Shown in pieces: positions 33,112 to 42,592 of a stretch of 64,000 nt of DNA. The stretch is from the NCBI GenBank assembly GCA_948560265.1, contig CAOXTD010000001.1:124001-188000 (forward strand), read 5' to 3'. The position numbers and the translations under genes were made by a program. Position 1 is the stretch's first letter. Every line of letters begins with the position of its first letter. Under the pieces are notes generated by a model. The model was not told where the DNA came from and did not search any database. It saw nothing but the letters and a program-made list of their open reading frames with translations. The stretch is from an uncultured Clostridia bacterium (GTDB lineage: Bacteria > Bacillota > Clostridia > TANB77 > CAG-508).

Positions 33112-35193
33112 ATGGCAGATAAATTAATTATTGTGGAATCACCAGCAAAGGCTAACACAATTAAAAAATTTTTAGGGGGAAGTACCAAGGTAATGGCATC
33201 TATGGGGCACATTCGAGATTTACCAAAATCTAAAATGGGAATAGACATAGAACATGACTTTGAACCAGAATATATTAATATTCGTGGAAAAGGTGATTTG
33301 ATTAAAAGTTTGAAAAAGGAAGCAAAAAATGCAAAGCAAGTCTATCTTGCAACTGACCCTGACCGTGAGGGAGAAGCAATTGCTTGGCATTTAGCACATA
33401 TTTTGGAAATTCCAGAAGACAGTAATTGTAGAGTTACTTTTAATGAAATCACAAAAGAGACTGTCAAAGAGTCTATCAAAAAACCAAGAAAAATAGATAT
33501 GAATTTAACAGATGCGCAACAAGCAAGAAGAGTATTAGATAGAATCGTAGGTTACAAAATAAGTCCCGTACTTTGGAAAAAGGTAAAAACTGGGCTGTCA
33601 GCAGGTAGAGTGCAGTCAGTAGCTGTTAAATTAATTGTAGATAGAGAAGAAGAAATTGAACATTTCATTCCAGAAGAATATTGGAATATCTATGCTACTC
33701 TAATGGAGCCAAAAAGCAAAAAAGAATTTCAAGCAACCTTCTTTGGTAAGGGAAACAAAAGACAAGAAATTAATACTGAAGAAGAGGTAAAAGAAATCTT
33801 AACAGCAATTGAAAAAGGAAAGTATATTGTAGCAGATATCAAAAAAGGAGAAAAGAAAAGAACACCAGCACCGCCATTTACTACTAGTACTATGCAACAA
33901 GAAGCATCTCGTAAATTAGGCTTTACGTTAAAGAAAACCATGTCAGTAGCACAAGGGCTATATGAAGGTGTTAATGTAGGAGAAAAGGGTACAGTAGGTT
34001 TAATTACTTATATGAGAACAGACTCTACTAGAATTTCAGAGGAAGCAAGGGCAGTAGCTAAAACCATTATTACAGAAAAATATGGTGCAAGCTATTATGA
34101 AAATCGTTATTACAAGACAAAAGCAGGGGCACAAGATGCCCATGAGGCAATTAGACCAACTTATATTGATTTAGAACCTGAAAAAATTAAGGAACATTTA
34201 AGTAGTGATCAATATAAGTTATATCGTTTAATCTATAACCGATTTATTGCAAGCCAAATGGCACAAGCAGTATATGACACCACATCCAGTGATATAGAGG
34301 TAAATGATTATCATTTTAAAGCAAATGGTCAAACCCTAAAATTCAAAGGATTTATGATTTTATATGTCGAAACATTAGAAGGAGAAAAAGAAGAGGAGGA
34401 AAATACTTCTATTCCAGAGTTAACAGTAGGGCAAGAAGTAACTAAGAAAAAGCTAGAACCAAAACAAAGCTTTACACAACCACCAGCAAGATACACAGAG
34501 GCAAGTTTAGTAAAAGCTTTAGAAGAAAAAGGAATTGGCAGACCAAGTACGTATTCTCCAACTATCACTACTATATTAGAAAGAAGATATATTCAAAAAG
34601 AACAAAAGCAGCTTGTACCAACAGATTTGGGCAAAATTGTGAATCAGTTATTAACAGAAAATTTTACAGATGTTATCAATGTAGAATTTACAGCAAAAAT
34701 TGAGGAAGAATTTGACGAAGTAGCAGAAGGAAAAGAGTCATGGAAAAAAATCATTCGTGAATTCTATGGGCCTTTTGAAAAAGAAGTAGAAAAGGTAGAA
34801 AAAGAATTAGAACATGTAGAATTAGTTGAAGAAGTTTCTGATGTACCATGCGAAAAATGCGGCAGAATGATGGTTATTAAATATGGTAGATATGGGAAAT
34901 TTTTAGCTTGTCCAGGATATCCTGAATGCAAGAATGCAAAACCAATTGTTGAAACAATTGATGTGTCTTGCCCAGTGTGTGGTGGAACTGTACAAGTGAA
35001 GAAGTCAAAAAGAGGTAGAAAATTCTATGTTTGTGAAAATAATGGAAAGACTTGTGAATATATTTCATGGAATGCGCCTAAAGTAGGGGAAGAGTGGCAC
35101 CCAGAGGAACCAACAAAAAAAACAAAGAAGAGGACAACAAAAAAGTCTTCAACGAAGAGAGCAACTAAGAAGTCTGCAACTAAAAAGAAATAA
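33112..35193 (+). CDS. topA: DNA topoisomerase I
   Basis: Type IA topoisomerase relaxing negative supercoils. Toprim domain (IIVESPAKANTIKKFLG ... TDPDREGEAIAWHLA), the active-site YMRTDSTRIS region, IGRPSTYSPTI, and two four-cysteine zinc fingers (CEKCGRMM ... CPGYPEC; CPVCGGT ... CENNGKTC). A Lys/Thr-rich tail closes the 693-residue protein. Monocistronic between two terminators. Confidence 0.97.
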   Translation: MADKLIIVESPAKANTIKKFLGGSTKVMASMGHIRDLPKSKMGIDIEHDFEPEYINIRGKGDLIKSLKKEAKNAKQVYLATDPDREGEAIAWHLAHILEIPEDSNCRVTFNEITKETVKESIKKPRKIDMNLTDAQQARRVLDRIVGYKISPVLWKKVKTGLSAGRVQSVAVKLIVDREEEIEHFIPEEYWNIYATLMEPKSKKEFQATFFGKGNKRQEINTEEEVKEILTAIEKGKYIVADIKKGEKKRTPAPPFTTSTMQQEASRKLGFTLKKTMSVAQGLYEGVNVGEKGTVGLITYMRTDSTRISEEARAVAKTIITEKYGASYYENRYYKTKAGAQDAHEAIRPTYIDLEPEKIKEHLSSDQYKLYRLIYNRFIASQMAQAVYDTTSSDIEVNDYHFKANGQTLKFKGFMILYVETLEGEKEEEENTSIPELTVGQEVTKKKLEPKQSFTQPPARYTEASLVKALEEKGIGRPSTYSPTITTILERRYIQKEQKQLVPTDLGKIVNQLLTENFTDVINVEFTAKIEEEFDEVAEGKESWKKIIREFYGPFEKEVEKVEKELEHVELVEEVSDVPCEKCGRMMVIKYGRYGKFLACPGYPECKNAKPIVETIDVSCPVCGGTVQVKKSKRGRKFYVCENNGKTCEYISWNAPKVGEEWHPEEPTKKTKKRTTKKSSTKRATKKSATKKK

Positions 35194-35206
35194 AAACATA
35201 GAACGA

Positions 35207-35250
35207 AAAAGACCTTATATTTACTGTTTACAGTAGAGATAAGGTCTTTA
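35207..35250 (+). terminator. Intrinsic terminator after topA
   Basis: AAAGACCTTAT / ATAAGGTCTTT perfect 11-bp stem. The downstream T-run is short (TTTAA). Confidence 0.75.
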
Positions 35251-35271
35251 ACAGATTTTAGTCTAACTACC

Positions 35272-35300
35272 TTGCAAAATTGCTATACTTATAGTATAAT
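35272..35300 (+). promoter_or_regulatory. Strong SigA-type promoter for the SNF2 helicase gene
   Basis: TTGCAA, 17-bp spacer, TATAAT, 31 bp before the start codon. Confidence 0.75.
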
Positions 35301-35331
35301 ATTACAATTGATAATTTGGTGGAGGAAAGTC

Positions 35332-38317
35332 ATGTTAGAAAATCAAGAGCAAATTCGCGAAAAAGAAAATCATAGAGTATTCAAACAGCTACTAGGTAGC
35401 TTTATGCAAGAAAATGATGAGAAAAAAGAAGAAATACTAGAATATGCTCGTAATATTAATATTATTCCTAAAATTTATTATGATGATTTCAACAAAAAAA
35501 TGAAGGTAGAGTTTAAAATAGGTGATAAACAGCTTTATAAAATTAAGAATTTACCTGATTTTTACAACAAGATGCTTCACCAAGAGCCATACCAATATGG
35601 AACAAAATTAAATTTAGTTCATAAAAGAGAATCTTTTTCTAGAGAATCTCTTCCAATTTTAGACTTTATGTTAAAATATGCTGAAATTATGAAATATAGT
35701 AATGAAGCATCAGAAGGTTATAATTACTATAAAAAGGCATTTATATTAGACAATATTTTTATTTCTAATATGGGATTGGACGATTTATTTGAAGCATTAC
35801 AAGAGTCTACAGTCGCTTTTCAAAGAAATAATAATGCAGAAAAGGAAATCTATTTTTCTTCTATAGAACCTAATATTCCATTTACTATTACTCAATTGTC
35901 AAATGAAAAGTTTAGTTTTCAAGCAAATATTGATATCTTCGGTTATGAAATTTTGGAGGGCAAAGATTATACCTATATGCTTTTTCAAAATACAATTTAT
36001 CGTTGTAGTAAAGAATTTGAAAATAGTACTTTAAAATTACTAGAGGTATTACGTAAAAATTATACAAATCAAATTACGATTGATGAAGCTGAATTGACCA
36101 ATTTCTTTGCTATCATTGCACCAAATTTGCCGAATGAGGTAGAAAAGGAGAATTTATCCCCAGAAGTTGAAAAGAGATGTGTTCCAAAAAATTTAGGCGT
36201 AAAAATTTATCTGGATTATGACAAGAATAATTATATTGTAGCAGATATTCGTTTTTGTTATGAAGATTTTGAGTTTAATCCTTTAATCAATGAAAAGGTA
36301 ACTATAGCTCGTAATATTATTAGAGAGAATGAAGCGTTACATCAATTTATAAAAACAGGATTTATGCTAGATAAAGCAAATGTAAAACTAATTTTAACAA
36401 AAGAAGATATTATTTATCAATTTTTATCTGAAGAAATTGAAAGCTATATGAAAAGATATGAAGTGCTAGTAACAGATGCTTTTAGGAAAAAGGAAATACA
36501 TAGTTTTCAAATGAAGAATATTGGTATTCGCATTGAAAATAATTTGTTAGAAATTGATTTATCACAAATTGGGATCGATTTGACAGATTTATCAGAAATG
36601 TTACAAAAATATCAGGTAAAAAAGAAGTTTCACCGTTTAAAAGATGGAACATACATGAAATTAGAAAATAATGAAGCTATGCAATTTTTAGAAGAACTTA
36701 CGACAAATATGGAAATTGATGCCAAAGAATTAAGCAGCGGAGTAATGAAACTACCTGTTTATCGTACACTATATTTAGAAAAAATGTTGAAATCTTTAGA
36801 TAATGTAACGATTCAAAGAGATTGTACATATCAAAATATGATACAACAATTAGAGAATAGTGGAAACATTGATGAAATAGAACTTCCAGTAGGACTACAA
36901 GCAGATTTAAGAAATTATCAAAAAGTAGGATATCAATGGCTAAAAACGTTAGATAATTATCACTTTGGCGGCATTTTAGCAGATGATATGGGACTTCGGA
37001 AAAACAATTCAGGTATTGGCAGTTATTTTATCTTATGTTAATAGTGAACAAGGAGAAGGAAGAAAAGCACAGCCTTCTATGGTGGTATGTCCGAGTTCTT
37101 TAACATTAAACTGGTTAGGAGAGGTAGAAAAGTTTTCGCCTAGTTTAAAAGCATTAGTGATTAGTGGCAGTGCTGGAGAACGAGAAAGAAAAATTAAAGA
37201 AATTGAAAACTATCATATTATTATAACTTCTTATGATTCTCTAAAAAGAGATATTGAGCTATATGACGGTATGTATCAATTTAAATATATGATTGCAGAT
37301 GAAGCACAATATATTAAAAATAACAATACACAAAATGCAAAGGCAATTAAGAGAATAACAGCACAGACAAGATTTGCATTAACAGGAACGCCAATTGAAA
37401 ATTCACTTTCAGAACTATGGTCTATTTTTGATTTTATTATGCCTGGCTATTTATTTAAATATCGTAAATTTAAGGAACTATATGAACTTGCAATTGTGAA
37501 AGATAATAATGAAGAAAAGTTAGAAAAACTTAAAAAAATGATAGAGCCATTTGTATTAAGAAGAATAAAAAAAGAAGTATTAACTGAATTGCCAGATAAG
37601 ACAGTAACTGTATTATATAATGAAATGGAAGAAGAACAGCAAAAAATTTATTTGAGTCATTTAGCAAGAGCTAAAAAAGAAGTGGCTGATGAAATTCAAA
37701 TGAATGGTTTTGAAAACAGTCAAATTAAAATTTTAGCATTATTGATGAGATTAAGACAAATTTGTTGCCATCCTAATTTATTTTTGCAAGATTATGAAGG
37801 AGAGAGTAGTAAACTGACACAATGTATTGAAGTTGTAACAGAGGCTACAAAAGGAGGACATAAAATTCTACTGTTCTCAGGTTATACATCTATGTTTCCA
37901 ATTATAGAAAAAGAGCTGAAGAAAAATCAAATCAGTTATTTAAAATTAACAGGGCAAACTAAGGTATCAGAAAGAATTGAATTAGTAGATAAGTTTAATG
38001 AAGATAAGGATATTAAAGTATTTTTAATTTCTTTAAAAGCAGGAGGAACAGGACTTAACTTAACAGGAGCAGATATGGTAATTCATTATGATCCTTGGTG
38101 GAATATTTCAGCAGAAAATCAGGCTACAGACAGAACCTATCGAATAGGACAAAAAAATAATGTACAAGTATATAAATTAATTACGAAGAATTCTATTGAA
38201 GAAAAGATATATGAGTTACAGCAAAAAAAGGCAAAGTTAGTAGATAATATGTTATCAACTCAAAATACTTTTATTAGTCAGTTATCTAAAAGGGATATTA
38301 TGGAGCTATTTGGTTAA
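35332..38317 (+). CDS. SNF2-family DEAD/DEAH-like helicase (needs one CGG +1 shift)
   Basis: Superfamily 2 ATPase, 994 aa after recoding. The first ~540 residues match the long N-terminal region of bacterial SNF2 proteins (SNF2_assoc-like). Then come LRNYQKVGYQWL, the Walker A loop ADDMGL-GKTIQVLA, DEAQYIKN (motif II), LTGTPIENSLSELWS, and the helicase C domain with KAGGTGLNLTGAD and ATDRTYRIGQ. The plain frame breaks at CGG 36997 inside the Walker A glycines and stops 14 codons later. ATG 35332 has GGAGG upstream. Its target is unknown; bacterial SNF2 proteins act on nucleoprotein complexes such as stalled RNA polymerase. Confidence 0.93.
36997..36999 (+). other. CGG +1 recoding site in the SNF2 helicase Walker A loop
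   Basis: CTT CGG AAA in the plain frame; CTT C GGA AAA ACA restores G-L-G-K-T, which is essential for ATP binding. Confidence 0.92.
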
Positions 38318-38336
38318 GGAAAGGAATGTCAAAATA

Positions 38337-39815
38337 ATGAAAGAATATGTTACTGTAATTGGAGGAGGGCTAGCGGGTTGCGAAGCAGCTTATCAAATTG
38401 CTAAAAGAGGAGTTAAAGTGAAGTTATATGAAATGAAACCTAAGAATTTTTCGGCTGCACATAGTAATCCAAATTTAGCAGAAATTGTATGTAGCAATTC
38501 TTTGAAGTCTAACTTACATACGAATGCCTGTGGATTATTAAAAGAAGAACTTAGATTATTAGATTCTTTATTAATTCGAGTAGCAGATGAAACAGCAGTG
38601 CCAGCCGGGCAAGCTTTGGCTGTTGATCGTGAAAGGTTTGCAAAGAGAGTTACAGAAGAGATTAAGAAAATAGAAAATATAGAAATAATATATGAAGAAA
38701 TTGGAAATGCAACTGTTAATAACATAGATGACATTTTAATGGATGAAAAGGTATATAGCGAACTGGAAGAGATGGCAGAGGAAGGAATCGTAATTGTTGC
38801 TACAGGTCCTTTAACTTCTGATAAACTTTCTAAAGAAATTGCACAAATAACAGGGCAAGATAAGTTATATTTTTATGATGCTGCAGCACCTATATTAGAA
38901 AAGGACTCCATAGATATGAATATTGCTTTTTGGGGAGAACGTTATGAACAGGAAAGAGGAAGAGAGGAAGAAATAGATGTCTGGCAAAATAGAATAAAGG
39001 AGCAGCAAGAAGCAAGCTACATTAATTTACCGATGAACAAAGAAGAATATGAGGAATTTTGGACGGCATTGGTAAATGCAGAGGTTGTTACTTTGCATGA
39101 ATTTGAGAAAAAAGAAATATTTGAAGGGTGTATGCCTATTGAAATTATGGCTAAGAGAGGAAAGGATACTTTGAGGTTCGGCCCTTTAAAACCAGTAGGG
39201 TTTACAGACCAAAGAACAGGAAGAAGGCCTTATGCAGTGGTACAATTAAGGCAAGATAATAGTGAGGGTAACTTATTTAATATGGTAGGATTTCAAACCA
39301 ACCTTAAATATGGGGAACAACAAAGAGTATTTAGTATGATACCAGGACTTCGAAATGCAGAATTTGTAAAATTTGGAGTAATGCACCGTAATACTTATAT
39401 AGATTCTAGTAAATTACTAGACAACACGTATCAATTAAAAAGTAATTCTAATATTTATTTTGCAGGTCAACTTACTGGTGTAGAAGGATATGTAGAATCT
39501 ATTTCTTCTGGTTTAGTTGCAGGATTAAATGCAGTAAAACAATATCAGAAACAAAGGGAGAAAGAAGAGAAGATAATAAAAATAGCCAAGGGCGGTGAGG
39601 AAATTTCAAAAGTAAGATTTCCAAAAACTACAATAATGGGGGCATTAGCAAATTATATTTCAACGGAAAATAAAAATTTTCAACCAATGAATGCAAATTT
39701 TGGAATTTTACCAGAATGGCCAGAAAAGATAAAAGATAAAAAAGTAAAATATACGAAGTTAGCAGATAAATCATTAGAAGAATTAAAGAAGTTCATAAAT
39801 GAGATAGAAAAATAG
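38337..39815 (+). CDS. trmFO: tRNA (uracil-54-C5)-methyltransferase TrmFO
   Basis: Folate- and FAD-dependent enzyme that forms ribothymidine 54 in tRNA. FAD-binding GGGLAGCEAAYQIAKRG at the start, then the family signatures SNPNLAEIVCSNSLKSN, NACGLLKEEL, CMPIEIMAKRGKDTLRFGPLKPVG and FAGQLTGVEGYVES. ATG 38337 is chosen because AAGGAAAGGA precedes it; the frame's earlier ATG at 38310 overlaps the helicase end. 492 aa, slightly longer than many relatives. Confidence 0.95.
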   Translation: MKEYVTVIGGGLAGCEAAYQIAKRGVKVKLYEMKPKNFSAAHSNPNLAEIVCSNSLKSNLHTNACGLLKEELRLLDSLLIRVADETAVPAGQALAVDRERFAKRVTEEIKKIENIEIIYEEIGNATVNNIDDILMDEKVYSELEEMAEEGIVIVATGPLTSDKLSKEIAQITGQDKLYFYDAAAPILEKDSIDMNIAFWGERYEQERGREEEIDVWQNRIKEQQEASYINLPMNKEEYEEFWTALVNAEVVTLHEFEKKEIFEGCMPIEIMAKRGKDTLRFGPLKPVGFTDQRTGRRPYAVVQLRQDNSEGNLFNMVGFQTNLKYGEQQRVFSMIPGLRNAEFVKFGVMHRNTYIDSSKLLDNTYQLKSNSNIYFAGQLTGVEGYVESISSGLVAGLNAVKQYQKQREKEEKIIKIAKGGEEISKVRFPKTTIMGALANYISTENKNFQPMNANFGILPEWPEKIKDKKVKYTKLADKSLEELKKFINEIEK

Positions 39816-39823
39816 AAAATGAT

Positions 39824-39856
39824 AAAACCGCATATAATTTTTATATGCGGTTTTTA
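39824..39856. terminator. Bidirectional terminator between trmFO and the minus-strand coiled-coil gene
   Basis: AAAACCGCATATAA / TTATATGCGGTTTT perfect 14-bp stem with A-tract and T-tract on either side. Confidence 0.9.
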
Positions 39857-39874
39857 TTGGTTTTATTATTTTTA

Positions 39875-41029
39875 TTATCTTTGTTCATCCTCATCATTTT
39901 CTCTATCAACTTGAGGTCTATTTTGTGCTTTAGCTTGTTTTAATAAATCAGCTGCCATTTTTTCTTCGTAATCTCTTACAACTTCATACTTCATTGAGTT
40001 TTTGAATTTTTGCTTATCTTCTTGAGAAACAGGTGCTGGTTCTTCTTCTGCATTTCTTTCTTTTCTTGCAGCATTCCAATTTTTAAATCTTTTAACAAAT
40101 TGCCACCATTTTGGTTGTGTTGCTGGTACATTAGGAGTTGGTGAAGTACCAGTAGAAGGCGCAGTTCTCTCTGCATTTGTTCTAGTAGTACTACTAGAAT
40201 CATCTGATATGTCAGATGATTGGCCGTCTCTTAGAGGAGATTCAAAACCAATATTTTGTAGTGCTGTTTCATAGTTTGCAATTTGCTTATCAAATCCTTT
40301 GATTTGTCTTTCATTAGCTTTAATTTCTCTTCCTAAATTTTCATAAGAAGTAATTTTATCAATGACATCTCTTGAAATTGAACCTCTAAAATATCTTGCC
40401 AAATCACCTCTTGCTTTATTTAATTCAGTTTGAAGACCAGGTAATTCTTTATGAGCTTTATCTATTTCAGCAGGAGTTTTTGTAGTATCTGCTATAGTTG
40501 CTTGAGCTTTTGATACTAATTTAGTGTATTTTTCAATTTCTTTTAAAGAATACATTACATTAGGATCTTGTTTTGCTGCTTCTTGAATTTTTAATAATGT
40601 TTCATTTTGATTTATTTTTTCATCTTTACCTTTTTGGAATTTAACTAACTGTCTAGAAAATTTCTTTCCAATTACTTCGCTTAAATGTGCTTTTAAAGCA
40701 GGATCTTGAGAAAGCTCAGCCATTTTCTCATCAATAGTAGCTTGGTTTTTTTGCACAGTTGCTTCTAACTTTTCTAATTGTTGCTTTTTTCCTTCTAATT
40801 CTTTCTTAGGAGCTTTTAATGATTCCTTTAATGTTTTTACTTTTGCTTTGTCTCCGTCTTCTTCTGCTCTAATAATTTCTATTTGCGTATTTTCTATTTG
40901 CCTTGTAAGTGCTTTTACCTCTTTCTTTAAAGTATCTACTGTTGCAATTAACTTTCCAGACTTATCAAGTGCTTTTTTACTTCTAGCATAAGCTTTGTCC
41001 ATATTTTCTAATTCCATAAAATTTCCCAT
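39875..41029 (-). CDS. Coiled-coil protein of unknown function
   Basis: 384 residues, highly charged, with long heptad-repeat coiled coils (~20-130 and ~150-270), a Ser/Thr/Pro-rich linker (~275-315) and a basic KWWQFVKRFKNWNAARK segment before an acidic C-terminus. No signal peptide or transmembrane helix. I do not recognise the family. Its strong AAAGGAGGTG lies 27 nt before the ATG, and a perfect 8-bp hairpin fills that gap; see 41028-41062. It follows a 48-residue acidic gene, and both are probably transcribed from the minus-strand promoter at 41320-41292. Confidence 0.7.
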   Translation of the reverse strand: MGNFMELENMDKAYARSKKALDKSGKLIATVDTLKKEVKALTRQIENTQIEIIRAEEDGDKAKVKTLKESLKAPKKELEGKKQQLEKLEATVQKNQATIDEKMAELSQDPALKAHLSEVIGKKFSRQLVKFQKGKDEKINQNETLLKIQEAAKQDPNVMYSLKEIEKYTKLVSKAQATIADTTKTPAEIDKAHKELPGLQTELNKARGDLARYFRGSISRDVIDKITSYENLGREIKANERQIKGFDKQIANYETALQNIGFESPLRDGQSSDISDDSSSTTRTNAERTAPSTGTSPTPNVPATQPKWWQFVKRFKNWNAARKERNAEEEPAPVSQEDKQKFKNSMKYEVVRDYEEKMAADLLKQAKAQNRPQVDRENDEDEQR

Positions 41030-41062
41030 AATATAAAACTATATTATGGTTTTACACCTCCT
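41028..41062 (-). promoter_or_regulatory. Split ribosome binding site: SD, hairpin, start codon
   Basis: On the minus strand AGGAGG (41062-41057) is followed 9 nt later by ATAATATA-GTTT-TATATTAT (41047-41028), whose 3' arm contains the AT of the ATG at 41029. Folding would bring the SD to a normal distance but also cover part of the start codon. Confidence 0.55.
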
Positions 41063-41066
41063 TTTA

Positions 41067-41213
41067 TTATTCTTCTAGCGCTTCATCACATTCTGCAATC
41101 AAATCTTCTATTTCTTGTAATACATCATTAAGTTCTACTTTTAAATCAACAAGTTCTTCTGTTGAAAGTTCGTTAAGTTCCTCTCTATTAATTACTAAGT
41201 TTTCTTCGTCCAT
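41067..41213 (-). CDS. 48-residue acidic small protein of unknown function
   Basis: Reads MDEENLVINREELNELS and continues as an acidic amphipathic helix (EELVDLKVELNDVLQEIEDLI) to EALEE and TAA. It is rich in Glu and Leu, with no cysteine-rich or membrane feature. It ends just before the ribosome binding site of the coiled-coil gene, so both look cotranslated. Its own AAAGGAGG (41263-41256) is 42 nt upstream of the ATG, with a 10-bp hairpin (41251-41242 with 41234-41225) between. A shorter AAGGA lies directly before the ATG. Confidence 0.6.
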   Translation of the reverse strand: MDEENLVINREELNELSTEELVDLKVELNDVLQEIEDLIAECDEALEE

Positions 41214-41291
41214 ATGTTCCTTATCTAAATTAAAGAATATTTTTAACTTAGATTTCCTCCTTTCATGTAAAAAATTACATTATATAGTAAT

Positions 41292-41320
41292 ATTATACAA
41301 TAAAAAAGGGAAAAAGTCAA
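41292..41320 (-). promoter_or_regulatory. SigA-type promoter for the minus-strand gene pair
   Basis: On the minus strand TTGACT (41320-41315), 17-bp spacer, TATAAT (41297-41292). It is divergent from the rpsL promoter. Confidence 0.75.
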
Positions 41321-41415
41321 GAAAATCAAATATTACAAATATATTTCAGTATTACAGAAATGTTACGAACATAAATTATGTAAATAAATGCGGCATAAGA
41401 TGAGTAGGGAAAATA

Positions 41416-41444
41416 TTGACAAAGAGAGAGGGATGTGATAGAAT
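41416..41444 (+). promoter_or_regulatory. SigA-type promoter of the rpsL-rpsG-fusA operon
   Basis: TTGACA (consensus), 17-bp spacer, TAGAAT; 81 bp leader before the rpsL start. Confidence 0.75.
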
Positions 41445-41525
41445 ATTGAACGTTAATGTAAAGTGTATGTAATATGCATTTTTGTAACATTAAATCATTA
41501 TATTTTGAAAAGAGGTGAAATTTAA

Positions 41526-41939
41526 GTGCCAACAATCAACCAATTAGTAAGAAAAGGTAGAAAAAGTTCTACAACAAAATCAACAGCACCAGCATTACAA
41601 CATGGATATAACTCTATGAATAAAAGAGTTACTAATAACAGAGCACCACAAAAAAGAGGTGTATGTACTGTTGTAAAAACTGTAACACCTAAAAAGCCAA
41701 ACTCTGCTTTAAGAAAAGTAGCCAGAGTAAGACTATCTAATGGATATGAAGTAACTTCATATATCCCAGGTATTGGACACAATCTACAAGAGCACAGTGT
41801 TGTTCTTATCAGAGGTGGAAGAGTAAAAGACCTTCCAGGTGTTAGATATCACATTATCAGAGGAACATTAGATACAGCAGGTGTAAAAGACAGAATGCAA
41901 GCTCGTTCTAAATACGGAGCTAAAAAACCCAAGAAATAA
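41526..41939 (+). CDS. rpsL: 30S ribosomal protein S12
   Basis: Decoding-centre protein, 137 aa. PTINQLVRKGR, QKRGVCTVV, the TPKKPNSALRKVARVRL loop (site of streptomycin resistance changes; the wild-type lysines are present) and GHNLQEHSVVLIRGGRVKDLPGVRYH. GTG start with AGAGGTGA upstream. First gene of the str operon. Confidence 0.98.
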   Translation: MPTINQLVRKGRKSSTTKSTAPALQHGYNSMNKRVTNNRAPQKRGVCTVVKTVTPKKPNSALRKVARVRLSNGYEVTSYIPGIGHNLQEHSVVLIRGGRVKDLPGVRYHIIRGTLDTAGVKDRMQARSKYGAKKPKK

Positions 41940-41993
41940 ATCGTGAATATAGTTCTTAGGAAAAAACGGTGCTAATAATACATTACTAAATTA

Positions 41994-42060
41994 AGGTACT
42001 TAAATTTAGAATAGATTATATAGCACTATACGGAAAAGCATAAGGCTTTTCAGAGTACCT
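41994..42060 (+). promoter_or_regulatory. Structured rpsL-rpsG intercistronic region
   Basis: AGGTACT (41994-42000) pairs with AGTACCT (42054-42060), enclosing a GAAAAGC/GCTTTTC hairpin. In E. coli the S12-S7 intercistronic region binds S7 for feedback control; position makes an equivalent role possible here, but the fold was judged by eye only. Confidence 0.45.
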
Positions 42061-42103
42061 AATCATACAAATTGTATGAAATCATAAAAAGGAGGGAAGA
42101 ATA

Positions 42104-42574
42104 GTGCCAAGAAAAGGATTTATAGCAAAAAGAGAAGTTTTACCAGATCCAATTTATAATAGCAAAGTTGTTACTAAATTAGTAAACAATGTTATGCTAG
42201 ATGGTAAAAAAACAGTTGCTCAATCAATCGTATATGATGCATTTGACATCATTAAAGAAAAAGAGCAAAAAGATCCACTAGAAGTTTTCCAAGCAGCTTT
42301 AGAAAATGTTATGCCAGTTCTTGAAGTTAAAGCAAGAAGAATCGGTGGTGCAACATACCAAGTACCAATCGAAATTAGACCTGAAAGAAGACAAACTTTA
42401 GGACTAAGATGGCTTGTAACATATGCTAGAAACAGACATGAAAAAACAATGGCTGAAAAATTAGCAAATGAAATTATGGATGCAGTAGCTGGAAATGGTG
42501 GAGCTTTCAAGAAGAAAGAAGACATGCATAAAATGGCTGAAGCAAATAGAGCTTTTGCTCATTACAAATTCTAA
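42104..42574 (+). CDS. rpsG: 30S ribosomal protein S7
   Basis: Primary binder of the 16S rRNA 3' domain, 156 aa. PRKGFIAKREVLPDP, the KVVTKLVNNVMLDGKK helix, VKARRIGGATYQVPIEIRPERRQTLGLRWL and the HKMAEANRAFAHYKF end. GTG start with AAGGAGGG upstream. Second gene of the str operon. Confidence 0.98.
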   Translation: MPRKGFIAKREVLPDPIYNSKVVTKLVNNVMLDGKKTVAQSIVYDAFDIIKEKEQKDPLEVFQAALENVMPVLEVKARRIGGATYQVPIEIRPERRQTLGLRWLVTYARNRHEKTMAEKLANEIMDAVAGNGGAFKKKEDMHKMAEANRAFAHYKF

Positions 42575-42592
42575 TATAAGGAGGATAAAAAG

